Source: Desulforhopalus sp. (GTDB taxonomy: Bacteria > Desulfobacterota > Desulfobulbia > Desulfobulbales > Desulfocapsaceae). From it: DNA of 55,319 nucleotides. Shown here one piece after another: positions 26,327 to 33,588 of the stretch (position 1 is the first letter of the stretch; the number at the start of each line of letters is the position of its first letter). The stretch lies in assembly GCA_024710585.1 (NCBI GenBank), contig JANJUM010000146.1, positions 1 to 55,319 on the forward strand. Reading direction: 5' to 3'. A program made the position numbers and the translations under genes. Below the pieces are notes generated by a model. It saw nothing but the letters and a program-made list of their open reading frames with translations, ran no database searches and had not been told where the DNA came from.

Positions 26327-28191
26327 TGAAGCATCAAGGAACGTTCTTCGCGCTGCTCTTCGCGCTGCTCCTCGCCGGCCATCCGGCGCGGGCCGACATC
26401 ACCCTCGAGGCGGCCCTCGGCCATCTCTCCTTCCCGGTGGATCAGGGAACCCTGCTGACCATCACCATCAACGGCGCCAGCCGCCTCTCGGCCATCGAAC
26501 TGCCGCAGGTGGAGGGCATCGCCTTCCACAGCCGCGGCCAGTCGAGCCGGGTCAATATCGTCAACGGGTCGATGAGCTCGTCGCTGGTGCAAACCTATGT
26601 GGTGCAGGCGGAGCGGCCGGGCACCTACACCATCCCGCCCATCAAAGTCAGCGCCGGCGGGGAGAGCGCCACCACCAGACCGCTCAGCTTCGAGGTCACC
26701 GCCGCCGGCGGCTCGTCGGCAAACGGCACCGCCCAGGGCGACAGCGAGGTGGCGTTCATCCGTCTCGCCCCCCCCGGCCAGCACTACCCGGGAGAGGTCG
26801 TCCCGGTGCGCATCAAGGCCTATTTCCACAAGAACTACCGCACCGACATCAACTCCCTGCCAACCCTCAAAGGGGAAGGCGTCGCCATGCCGCCGCTCAG
26901 GGAAAAGCCGCAGCAGGGCGAGGAGCGTATCAACGGCATCGACTACCACGTGCTCTCCTGGGACACCACCCTGACCGGCCTCAAGGTCGGCGACCAGCAC
27001 ATCTTTTTTTCCATGGAGGCCTCCCTGATGCTGCCGCAGCGGCGCCGCCCCCTCTCCCCCTTCGGCGGCAGCCTCTTCAACGACCCGGCCTTCGACGACC
27101 CCTTCTTCGACAATTTCTTCGGTGGCGCGCAGCGCAAGCCCATCGAGGCACGCAGCCCGCAGATGGTCTTCTCCGTCATCCCCCTGCCCGAAGAAGGCCG
27201 CCCAGCCCAGTTCTCCGGGGCCATCGGCGACTTCACCCTGGCGGTGAGCACCGACCGCATGCAGCTGGAGGTCGGCGAACCGCTCAAACTGACCATGGAG
27301 ATCAGCGGCAAGGGCAACTTCCAGCGCATCGAAGCCCCGGTCTTCCCAGACAGCCCACGATGGAAGACCTATCCCCCGACCTCGTCCTTCAGCTCCCAGG
27401 GCAACGACTATACTGGCAGCAAGACCTTCGAGATGGCGGTGGTGGCCAGAGAGGCGGGGGTGGCGGAACTGCCCGGTCTCTCCTTTAGCTTCTTCGACCC
27501 GAACAAAAAGGAGTACGTCACCGTGCACAGCCCGCCCCTGGCGGTGCAGGTCAAGGGGAGCACGGCGGCGCCCCCTCCCGGCGAAGTTCCGTCAACCCCA
27601 TCGCCCTCTGCCGCGACGACCGGAAGCGAGGCGAGCACCTCGCCGACAGGAACGGCGGCTACCCCATCTTCCCCGGCGAACCCCGCAACGGGGCCAGCCG
27701 CCGCCGTCGCCCAGGCCCCGCCGATCCGCCTGGAACTCGGCCCCCTGTCGCCATCGCTGAAGCCGATCTTCCGGCACGGCTGGTTCCTGGCCACGGCCGG
27801 CGCCGCCGCGGCGGCATTACTCTTTGCCGCGCTGGTTGAGCTGCGCCGCCGCCACCTGCTGCGCCACCCTCACCAGGCGGCGCGGCGGCAGCGCGACCAG
27901 CATCTCGCCATTGACCTCGACGTCTGCCGCGACAAGTGCCGCCAGGGGGACGGCACCGCCTTCCTCGCCGCCGCCAGGACGACGGTGCAGAACCACCTCG
28001 GCCGGGCCTGGGACCTGCCTCCGCAAGCGATCACCGGCGCCACCCTGGAAGAGCGGCTCGGCCGGGGCACGGCCCTGCCGCAGCTCTTCGCCGCCGCCGA
28101 CGCCGCCCTCTACGGCGCTGCGCCTCCCACCCAGGGGGAGATGGAGCGGCTCTTCGCCAGCCTGAAAACCGCCCTGGAGGAACTGCCATGA
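26326..28191 (+). CDS. BatD-like protein (oxygen tolerance family)
   Basis: 621 residues with signal peptide 1-24 (LLAGHPARA). Several beta-sandwich modules follow, a Pro/Ser/Thr-rich stretch around 420-465, one transmembrane helix near 490-510 and a C-terminal cytoplasmic helical domain. LPQVEGIAFHSRGQS, GTYTIPPIKVSAGG and AGVAELPGLSFSFFDP are typical of BatD. The ATG shares one base with the preceding stop (TAATG). The family has been linked to oxygen tolerance in Bacteroides, but its mechanism is unsettled. Confidence 0.88.
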   Translation: MKHQGTFFALLFALLLAGHPARADITLEAALGHLSFPVDQGTLLTITINGASRLSAIELPQVEGIAFHSRGQSSRVNIVNGSMSSSLVQTYVVQAERPGTYTIPPIKVSAGGESATTRPLSFEVTAAGGSSANGTAQGDSEVAFIRLAPPGQHYPGEVVPVRIKAYFHKNYRTDINSLPTLKGEGVAMPPLREKPQQGEERINGIDYHVLSWDTTLTGLKVGDQHIFFSMEASLMLPQRRRPLSPFGGSLFNDPAFDDPFFDNFFGGAQRKPIEARSPQMVFSVIPLPEEGRPAQFSGAIGDFTLAVSTDRMQLEVGEPLKLTMEISGKGNFQRIEAPVFPDSPRWKTYPPTSSFSSQGNDYTGSKTFEMAVVAREAGVAELPGLSFSFFDPNKKEYVTVHSPPLAVQVKGSTAAPPPGEVPSTPSPSAATTGSEASTSPTGTAATPSSPANPATGPAAAVAQAPPIRLELGPLSPSLKPIFRHGWFLATAGAAAAALLFAALVELRRRHLLRHPHQAARRQRDQHLAIDLDVCRDKCRQGDGTAFLAAARTTVQNHLGRAWDLPPQAITGATLEERLGRGTALPQLFAAADAALYGAAPPTQGEMERLFASLKTALEELP

Positions 28192-28931
28192 CCTGCCGCG
28201 CCATCCTCCTCGCCCTGACCCTCTGCCTCTTCTCCGCCATGACCTGCGGCAAGGCCGCCGCCGCGGACGGCGACCAGCTCTTCAGCGCCGCCAACGAGGC
28301 CTACAGCCGTGGCGACTATCAGCGGGCGATCGCCCTCTACGAGGAGGTGCAGGCCACCGTCGGCTACTCGCCGCACCTCCTCTACAACCTCGGCAACAGC
28401 TACGCCCGGGCGGGACAGACGGGCCGGGCGGTCCTCGCCTACGAGCGCGGCCTGCGTCTTGCCCCGGACGACCCCGACCTGCAGGGCAGCCTGCAGCTGC
28501 TGCGCCGGGACAAGGGCCTCTTTTCCGACCCGCCGCAAGGCTGGCGGCCGATGGAACTGCTCAGCCTGGACCGCTGGGCGCTCCTCGCCCTGGCCGCCCT
28601 GGTGACCATGGCCGCCTGGCAGCTCCTCGCCCTGTGGAAGGCGCGGCTGCGGCGCGGTCGCCTGACAGCGAGCCTCTGCTGCCTGCTGGTCATGTCCCTC
28701 GCCGCGACTGCGGCGGCGGTGCGCCATCAGAGCTTCAACCCCTCGGTGGTCATCGCCGCCGATGCCCGCCTGCTGCTCTCGCCCTTCCCCTCCTCGGCCT
28801 CGCTGGGCATGCTCCAGGAGGGGCGGCTGGTGAGGGTGGAAAAAACCCATGGCGAGTATCTCTTCGTCGCCCTTGAGAGCGGCCGCCGCGGCTGGATGGA
28901 CAAGCGGCAGATCGAGGCGGTAGTGGAGTGA
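28188..28931 (+). CDS. TPR and SH3-domain membrane protein, BatE-like
   Basis: 247 residues: signal peptide or anchor 1-25, two TPR motifs (ANEAYSRGDYQRAIALYEEV and NLGNSYARAGQTGRAVLAYE), two transmembrane helices (about 127-147 and 158-175) and a C-terminal bacterial SH3-like domain (SVVIAADARLLLSPFP ... RRGWMDKRQIE). It is the last gene of the MoxR/Bat chain, overlapping BatD by ATGA. It ends 6 bases before the convergent mnmH stop, with no room for a standard terminator. Confidence 0.85.
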   Translation: MTCRAILLALTLCLFSAMTCGKAAAADGDQLFSAANEAYSRGDYQRAIALYEEVQATVGYSPHLLYNLGNSYARAGQTGRAVLAYERGLRLAPDDPDLQGSLQLLRRDKGLFSDPPQGWRPMELLSLDRWALLALAALVTMAAWQLLALWKARLRRGRLTASLCCLLVMSLAATAAAVRHQSFNPSVVIAADARLLLSPFPSSASLGMLQEGRLVRVEKTHGEYLFVALESGRRGWMDKRQIEAVVE

Positions 28932-28937
28932 GAGAGC

Positions 28938-29990
28938 TCAGGGAAGGAGCGAGCGGCGGAAAAGGGTAAGCTGCGCCGCCGCCTGGTGGAGGTCCTCGGC
29001 GGAGAGCTCCAGGGCATAGCGGTAGCCGCTCATGCTCTTGCCGTAGCGGCGGTCGTAGTAATGGACGAGAAGCAGGCGCACCAGCTCGTGAAGCTCGCCC
29101 CGGTGCAGCAGACGGCACATCTCCTCCACCAGCTCCGGGCCGAGGCCGCGCCGCATGGAGCGGAGGATGGCGTCGATCTGCCCCACCACGGTCTCGTCGC
29201 GCACCGGGTAGTCTTCGAGGATGCGGGCGATGCGCGTTTCGAGAGTGCAGTGGATCTGCACCATCACCGCGCTTTTCATGGCCATCGCCAGGGGCTTGGG
29301 GATGAAGACGCGGCCGATCTTGCGGCTCTCGCCCTCGATGAAGTAAGGCTCCTCGCCGAGGCCGGCGATCGAGCCGGCAAGCCGGTCCTCGAAGACCCGC
29401 TGCGAGCTGGGCTCTCGCTCCAGGGCGCCGAACAGCGAGGAGCGGTGGTTGGCGCAGTCCTCGAGGTCGATGGCCCCGTCGAGCAGGCCGAGCAGCCTGG
29501 TCTTGCCGGTGCCGGTGAGGCCATGGATGACGATCAGCCGCGGCGCAAAATGTTCCAGCCGCTCGAGGATGCCGCGGCGATACTCCTTGTAGCCGCCGCG
29601 CAGCTGACAGGCGGAAAAGCCGGCGCCGTTGAGGAGATTGACCACCGACAGGGAGCGCATGCCGCCCCTGGCGCAGCACACCGCCAGCTGGTGGTGGCGA
29701 TAGGGGGCGAACTGGGCGAGCAGGGACTCCAGCTTGCCCTCGGCCACCGCAAAGCCCTGCTGCACCGCCTCCTCGCGGCCGCCATGGCGGTAGAGGGTGC
29801 CGATCAGCCCACGCTCCTCGGCGTCGAAGAGCGGGATGTTGACCGCCCCGGCGATGCCGCCCTCGGCGAATTCCAGGGGGGAGCGCACGTCGATGATCGT
29901 CTTGCCGGCGGCGACCGCCTCGGCGAAGGTCAGCGACGGCACCTCGCGCTTGAGGATGCGCTCGCGCTTGACAGGTATCGGGCCAGCCAT
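28938..29990 (-). CDS. mnmH: tRNA 2-selenouridine synthase MnmH
   Basis: Converts 2-thiouridine at the wobble position of certain tRNAs to 2-selenouridine via a geranylated intermediate, using selenophosphate. 350 residues. An N-terminal rhodanese domain has the catalytic Cys in CARGGMRS (Cys106), and a P-loop domain has GLTGTGKT (about 155-162). The ATG at 29990 shares one base with the rsmE stop, so the two RNA-modification genes are coupled. Its presence implies selenophosphate synthetase (selD) elsewhere in the genome. Confidence 0.95.
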   Translation of the reverse strand: MAGPIPVKRERILKREVPSLTFAEAVAAGKTIIDVRSPLEFAEGGIAGAVNIPLFDAEERGLIGTLYRHGGREEAVQQGFAVAEGKLESLLAQFAPYRHHQLAVCCARGGMRSLSVVNLLNGAGFSACQLRGGYKEYRRGILERLEHFAPRLIVIHGLTGTGKTRLLGLLDGAIDLEDCANHRSSLFGALEREPSSQRVFEDRLAGSIAGLGEEPYFIEGESRKIGRVFIPKPLAMAMKSAVMVQIHCTLETRIARILEDYPVRDETVVGQIDAILRSMRRGLGPELVEEMCRLLHRGELHELVRLLLVHYYDRRYGKSMSGYRYALELSAEDLHQAAAQLTLFRRSLLP

Positions 29991-30718
29991 CACAGGTTCT
30001 CCAAGAGGTACTGGACGATGGCCACCGCCCCCAGGGTGGCGGTCTCCGCGCGCAGGATGCGCTCGCCAAGACTCACCGTCACCCAGCCTCCCTGCCGCAG
30101 CAGTTCCACCTCCTCCCCGGCGAGGCCGCCTTCGGGGCCGAAGAAGAGCGCCGCCGAGGCGGTCTCGCCCCAGTCGGCAAGCCCGCGCAGGTGCAACGCG
30201 CGCTCCTCCTCCCAGAAGAGCAGCCGCCGCTGGGCCTGGCAGTGGCTGGCCAGGTCGGCGACTGCCAGCGGCATGGCGATGTCCATCAGCACCGGGCGCA
30301 GGCACTGCTTGCAGGCGGCAACGCCTATGCGCCGCCAGCGCTCCAGGCGCCTGGCGTCGCGCTCGTCGTCCCTGCCGCCCTGGCAGCGTCTGCTGCGCAC
30401 CGGCACCAGCCGGCTGACGCCAAGCTCGGTGCACTTCTGCACCACGGTGTCCATCTTCTCGCCCTTGAGGATGGCCTGGTAGACGGTGAGCTGGCGGCCC
30501 GCGCCGCCAGCCGTGGCGACCGGGGCGACGATGCGCGCCGCCACCCGCCGGCCGAGGGAGAGGAGCTCCGCGCGATAGACCCCGCCACGGCCGTCGAGCA
30601 GCTCGATCTCGCTGCCCACCGGCAGGCGCAGCACCTTGACGATATGGTGCGACTCCTCTTCCGACAGGGTCACCTCCTCCCCGCTCACGCCTGCCGCCTC
30701 GACAAAAAATCTCCTCAT
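29990..30718 (-). CDS. rsmE: 16S rRNA (uracil-1498-N3)-methyltransferase RsmE
   Basis: SAM-dependent SPOUT methyltransferase acting on 16S rRNA U1498. The 242-residue length is normal. The N-terminal PUA-like part begins MRRFFVEA and contains HHIVKVLRL. The C-terminal knot shows FFGPEGGLAGEEVELL and LGERILRAETATLGAV, the SAM-binding trefoil signature. It is the first gene of the rsmE-mnmH pair and is divergent from the PilZ gene across 119 bases. Confidence 0.97.
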   Translation of the reverse strand: MRRFFVEAAGVSGEEVTLSEEESHHIVKVLRLPVGSEIELLDGRGGVYRAELLSLGRRVAARIVAPVATAGGAGRQLTVYQAILKGEKMDTVVQKCTELGVSRLVPVRSRRCQGGRDDERDARRLERWRRIGVAACKQCLRPVLMDIAMPLAVADLASHCQAQRRLLFWEEERALHLRGLADWGETASAALFFGPEGGLAGEEVELLRQGGWVTVSLGERILRAETATLGAVAIVQYLLENL

Positions 30719-30761
30719 CCCTTCCCGCTCAGCGCCCGCCGGGCGCGATCCCTGTTTGACG

Positions 30762-30789
30762 TTGACTTTCCCGGCTATTTCCGTAACAC
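30762..30789 (+). promoter_or_regulatory. Candidate promoter of the PilZ gene
   Basis: TTGACT (30762-30767), 16-base spacer, TAACAC (30784-30789), 49 bases before the PilZ start. The -35 is good and the -10 poor. A GCGCCC-GCC-GGGCGC hairpin lies just upstream at 30732-30746. Confidence 0.35.
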
Positions 30790-30837
30790 TGGCCCTTGAC
30801 CGACCACCGCATTCCCCGCCGCCACCAGGACAGGCCG

Positions 30838-31215
30838 ATGCCCAGCGAGAAACGACGTCAAGAACGCTTTTCCCTCAACCTCGAGGCGCAGCTCACCTAC
30901 CGCCATCGCCCCGGGGAGCAGCCGCTGATCGACACCGTCGCCGCCAACATCAGCGCCGGCGGCGCCTTCCTCAAGACCACCCACCCCTTTCCCCTGGCGG
31001 CCAAGGTGCGGGTGGAGTTCCTCCTCGACCTCGACGACCTGCGGCGACTGAAGTTCATCGTCTCCCAGGACGCCCTCAAGACCCTGGACAACAACCGGGT
31101 CCGCGTCGCCGCCAGCGCCATCGTCATCCGCCGTGACGCAGACGGCATCGGCATCATCTTCGACACCGACTACCAGCTCACCGCCCTGCGCCATCCCTCC
31201 CAACCGGAGGAGTGA
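30838..31215 (+). CDS. PilZ domain protein (likely cyclic-di-GMP receptor)
   Basis: 125-residue single-domain protein. The PilZ RxxxR element appears as KRRQERFSL near the N-terminus and the second element as NISAGGAFL, where the usual first Asp is Asn. It probably binds c-di-GMP and relays it to motility, polysaccharide or surface functions. The ATG at 30838 is preferred over one 14 codons upstream because AGGACAGG precedes it. Its 3-prime end overlaps the convergent prmA gene by 38 bases. Confidence 0.85.
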   Translation: MPSEKRRQERFSLNLEAQLTYRHRPGEQPLIDTVAANISAGGAFLKTTHPFPLAAKVRVEFLLDLDDLRRLKFIVSQDALKTLDNNRVRVAASAIVIRRDADGIGIIFDTDYQLTALRHPSQPEE

Positions 31216-32119
31216 GCCCCGCGCCAGCCCGGCACAGGGCCAAGGCCGCCCACTCGCCCCGCTGACGTTCCTCGGCCACCGCGAAGCCCCGCGCCGCGAA
31301 GTGGCGGGCGATGCTTTTCACCTGTTCGCCGGCAAGCAGCCCGGAGAGGATGAGGGAGCCCTCCTCGCCGGTGGCGCGATCGAGCGCAGGGGCAAGCTCG
31401 AGGAGCACGTCGTGGACGATATTGGCGACGACGATGCGATAGCGCCCTGCGAGCTCCGCCAGGGGGGTGAGGGATACCTCCATGGCTCCGGCGAGGCCGT
31501 TGGCAAGGGCGTTGGCCCGGGCCGCCGCCACCGCCTCGGGGTCGTTGTCGATGGCCGTGGCCCGTGACGCCCCGAAGAGCAGCGCCGCCATGGCGAGGAT
31601 GCCGGTGCCGGTGCCGACATCGAGCACCCTGGCCCCGGGACTGGCGCTAAGGGCGCCCTGCAAGAGCTCGAGGCAGAGGGTGGTGGTGGCGTGGTGGCCG
31701 GTGCCAAAGGCCATGCCCGGGTCCATGGTTATCACCTTTTCCCCCGGCTGCGGCCGGTATTCCTCCCAGGTCGGGGCGATGACCAGGCCGGGGACGATGG
31801 CAAAGGGGGAGAAGTGCTTCTTCCAGGTGGCGCCCCAGTCCTCCTCGGCGTAGAGCTCGGCGTTGACCTGCGGCGCGGCGACGCCGAAGACGGCGGCCAG
31901 CCGCTCGCCGGCGGCGGTGATGGCGGCGACACTCTCCGCCACCTCTTCCGGGCTCGGGTTGGGCCGTTGCAGGTAGCAGATCACCGTGCCGCTGCCGGGT
32001 TCGTCGGCGGCGGCGGTCTCCACCCCCGCCTCGAGCACCCCGACGAGGTAGTCGCTGATCGGCTCGACCAGGCGGGGGTCGCTCGCGATGGTTATCTTCA
32101 GCCAGGTGTTGTCGCCCAT
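31178..32119 (-). CDS. prmA: Ribosomal protein L11 methyltransferase PrmA
   Basis: SAM-dependent enzyme that methylates ribosomal protein L11. 313 residues from ATG 32119, after an AAGAGAGG ribosome site. The linker motif DPGMAFGTGHHATT, SAM motif VLDVGTGTGILAMAA and ANIVHDVLLEL (NPPY-like ANI segment) are all present. The last 15 or so residues (after ALALCR) are an extension beyond the normal end, and this tail is the part that overlaps the PilZ gene. Confidence 0.95.
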   Translation of the reverse strand: MGDNTWLKITIASDPRLVEPISDYLVGVLEAGVETAAADEPGSGTVICYLQRPNPSPEEVAESVAAITAAGERLAAVFGVAAPQVNAELYAEEDWGATWKKHFSPFAIVPGLVIAPTWEEYRPQPGEKVITMDPGMAFGTGHHATTTLCLELLQGALSASPGARVLDVGTGTGILAMAALLFGASRATAIDNDPEAVAAARANALANGLAGAMEVSLTPLAELAGRYRIVVANIVHDVLLELAPALDRATGEEGSLILSGLLAGEQVKSIARHFAARGFAVAEERQRGEWAALALCRAGAGLTPPVGRDGAGR

Positions 32120-32178
32120 GGTCCTCTCTTTCTGTGCCTCCCGGCCAGAGTCATGCCCTGACCGTGAAGAGTTTTCAT

Positions 32179-33588
32179 ATGACAAAGCCTTGCGGCGACG
32201 GTAGTATGGCAAAAAACTTCACAATGCCCGCCAGCCGGCGCCACAGGATGGATCTCGCCCCGTCGTCGAAGCACCTCGATCGCTATACCGCCTGCCCGGA
32301 TTGCGACCTGCTCCTCTACAACAAGAGGCCGCCGCCAGGCTACACCCTGCTCTGCCCGCGCTGCGGGCGGGCCATCAGCCGCGGCACCGCCGCCGCCTTC
32401 GCCAAGGTCCTGGCGCTGGCCCTCTCCGGCCTGCTCCTCTACCCCCCGGCAATGCTGCTGCCGCTGATGTCGCTCAACTCCTTCGGCTTCAGCGGCTCCG
32501 CCAATATACTCCAATCGATCCTAAACTTTTACCGAAATGAGTATTACCTCGTCGCGCTGATGGTGCTGCTCTCGGCGGTAGTCTTCCCCCTGCTGCTCCT
32601 CACCTGCAGCTTTTTCTTCAGTTTCCGTCTTCTGCGCCCGCCTGCCGCAGCTGCCTCCAGCAAAAAATGGAAGGCCCTGCTGCGCCTCTACCTGCACCTC
32701 GAAGAGTGGGCCATGGTCGAGGTGTACCTCATCGGCATCCTGGTGACCATCATCAAGATGTCGGGCACCGCCGCCATCGAGTACCGCCCGGGCCTGTGGT
32801 GCTTCGCCCTTCTCGTGGTCATCTCCCTGGCCATCTCGGTGATCGTCGACCGCAACCTCTTCTGGCAGGCCCTCGACAGGCGGGCCGACGAGGAAGAAGA
32901 GCCGCCGCCGGAAGGGCTCTCCCCCTTTCCCCAGGGGGCAAGCGCCGCCGCAGAGGGCCTGGTTCTCTGCCACACCTGCCACGCCCTCTCCCCCAGCAGC
33001 GAGAACGGCGGCCCCTGCCGCCGCTGCGGCGCCACCCTGCACCTGCGCAAGCCACACAGCCGCAGCCGCACCTGGGCGCTGGTGCTCACCTCGGCCATCC
33101 TCTTCGCCCCGGCCAACCTGCTGCCGATCATGGAGGTGGATTTCCTCGGCGCCCCGGACCGCTCGACCATCCTCGACGGCATCATCTACTTCTTCCGCGA
33201 CGGCTCGTACTTCATCGGCGTCATCATCCTCACCGCCTCGATCCTCGTGCCGTTGTTCAAGATCATCGGCCTGATCATCCTCCTTCTCGCCGCCCGGGAA
33301 GGCTGCGACCCGCTGGCGGCGACCAAGACCAGACTCTACCGTTTCATCTCCTTCATCGGACGCTGGTCGATGCTCGATATCTTCGTCATCGCCCTGCTCA
33401 GCGCGCTGGTGGATTTCGGCTTCTTCACCTCCATCCACACCGCCCCCGCAGCCACCTACTTCGCCCTGGTGGTGGCGACGACGATGCTCGCCGCCATCAC
33501 CTTTGACCCGCGCAGCCTCTGGGAGAGGACCCTGCCGGGAAACGACCTCTGCGCTCACCCCTCACCCCTTTCGCGCCAACAGCCATGA
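32179..33588 (+). CDS. letA: LetA/PqiA-family membrane protein
   Basis: Inner-membrane partner of a periplasm-spanning MCE lipid-transport tunnel. 469 residues in two homologous halves, each with a zinc-ribbon-like Cys group (CPDCDLLLYN...CPRCG and CHTCHAL...CRRCG) followed by four hydrophobic helices. Both halves contain the PqiA landmark (LLYPPAMLLPLMSL and LFAPANLLPIMEV). The pairing with a seven-MCE protein identifies it as LetA (YebS) rather than PqiA. Of several possible ATGs I chose 32179 for its GAAGAG ribosome site. It overlaps letB by ATGA. Confidence 0.88.
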   Translation: MTKPCGDGSMAKNFTMPASRRHRMDLAPSSKHLDRYTACPDCDLLLYNKRPPPGYTLLCPRCGRAISRGTAAAFAKVLALALSGLLLYPPAMLLPLMSLNSFGFSGSANILQSILNFYRNEYYLVALMVLLSAVVFPLLLLTCSFFFSFRLLRPPAAAASSKKWKALLRLYLHLEEWAMVEVYLIGILVTIIKMSGTAAIEYRPGLWCFALLVVISLAISVIVDRNLFWQALDRRADEEEEPPPEGLSPFPQGASAAAEGLVLCHTCHALSPSSENGGPCRRCGATLHLRKPHSRSRTWALVLTSAILFAPANLLPIMEVDFLGAPDRSTILDGIIYFFRDGSYFIGVIILTASILVPLFKIIGLIILLLAAREGCDPLAATKTRLYRFISFIGRWSMLDIFVIALLSALVDFGFFTSIHTAPAATYFALVVATTMLAAITFDPRSLWERTLPGNDLCAHPSPLSRQQP

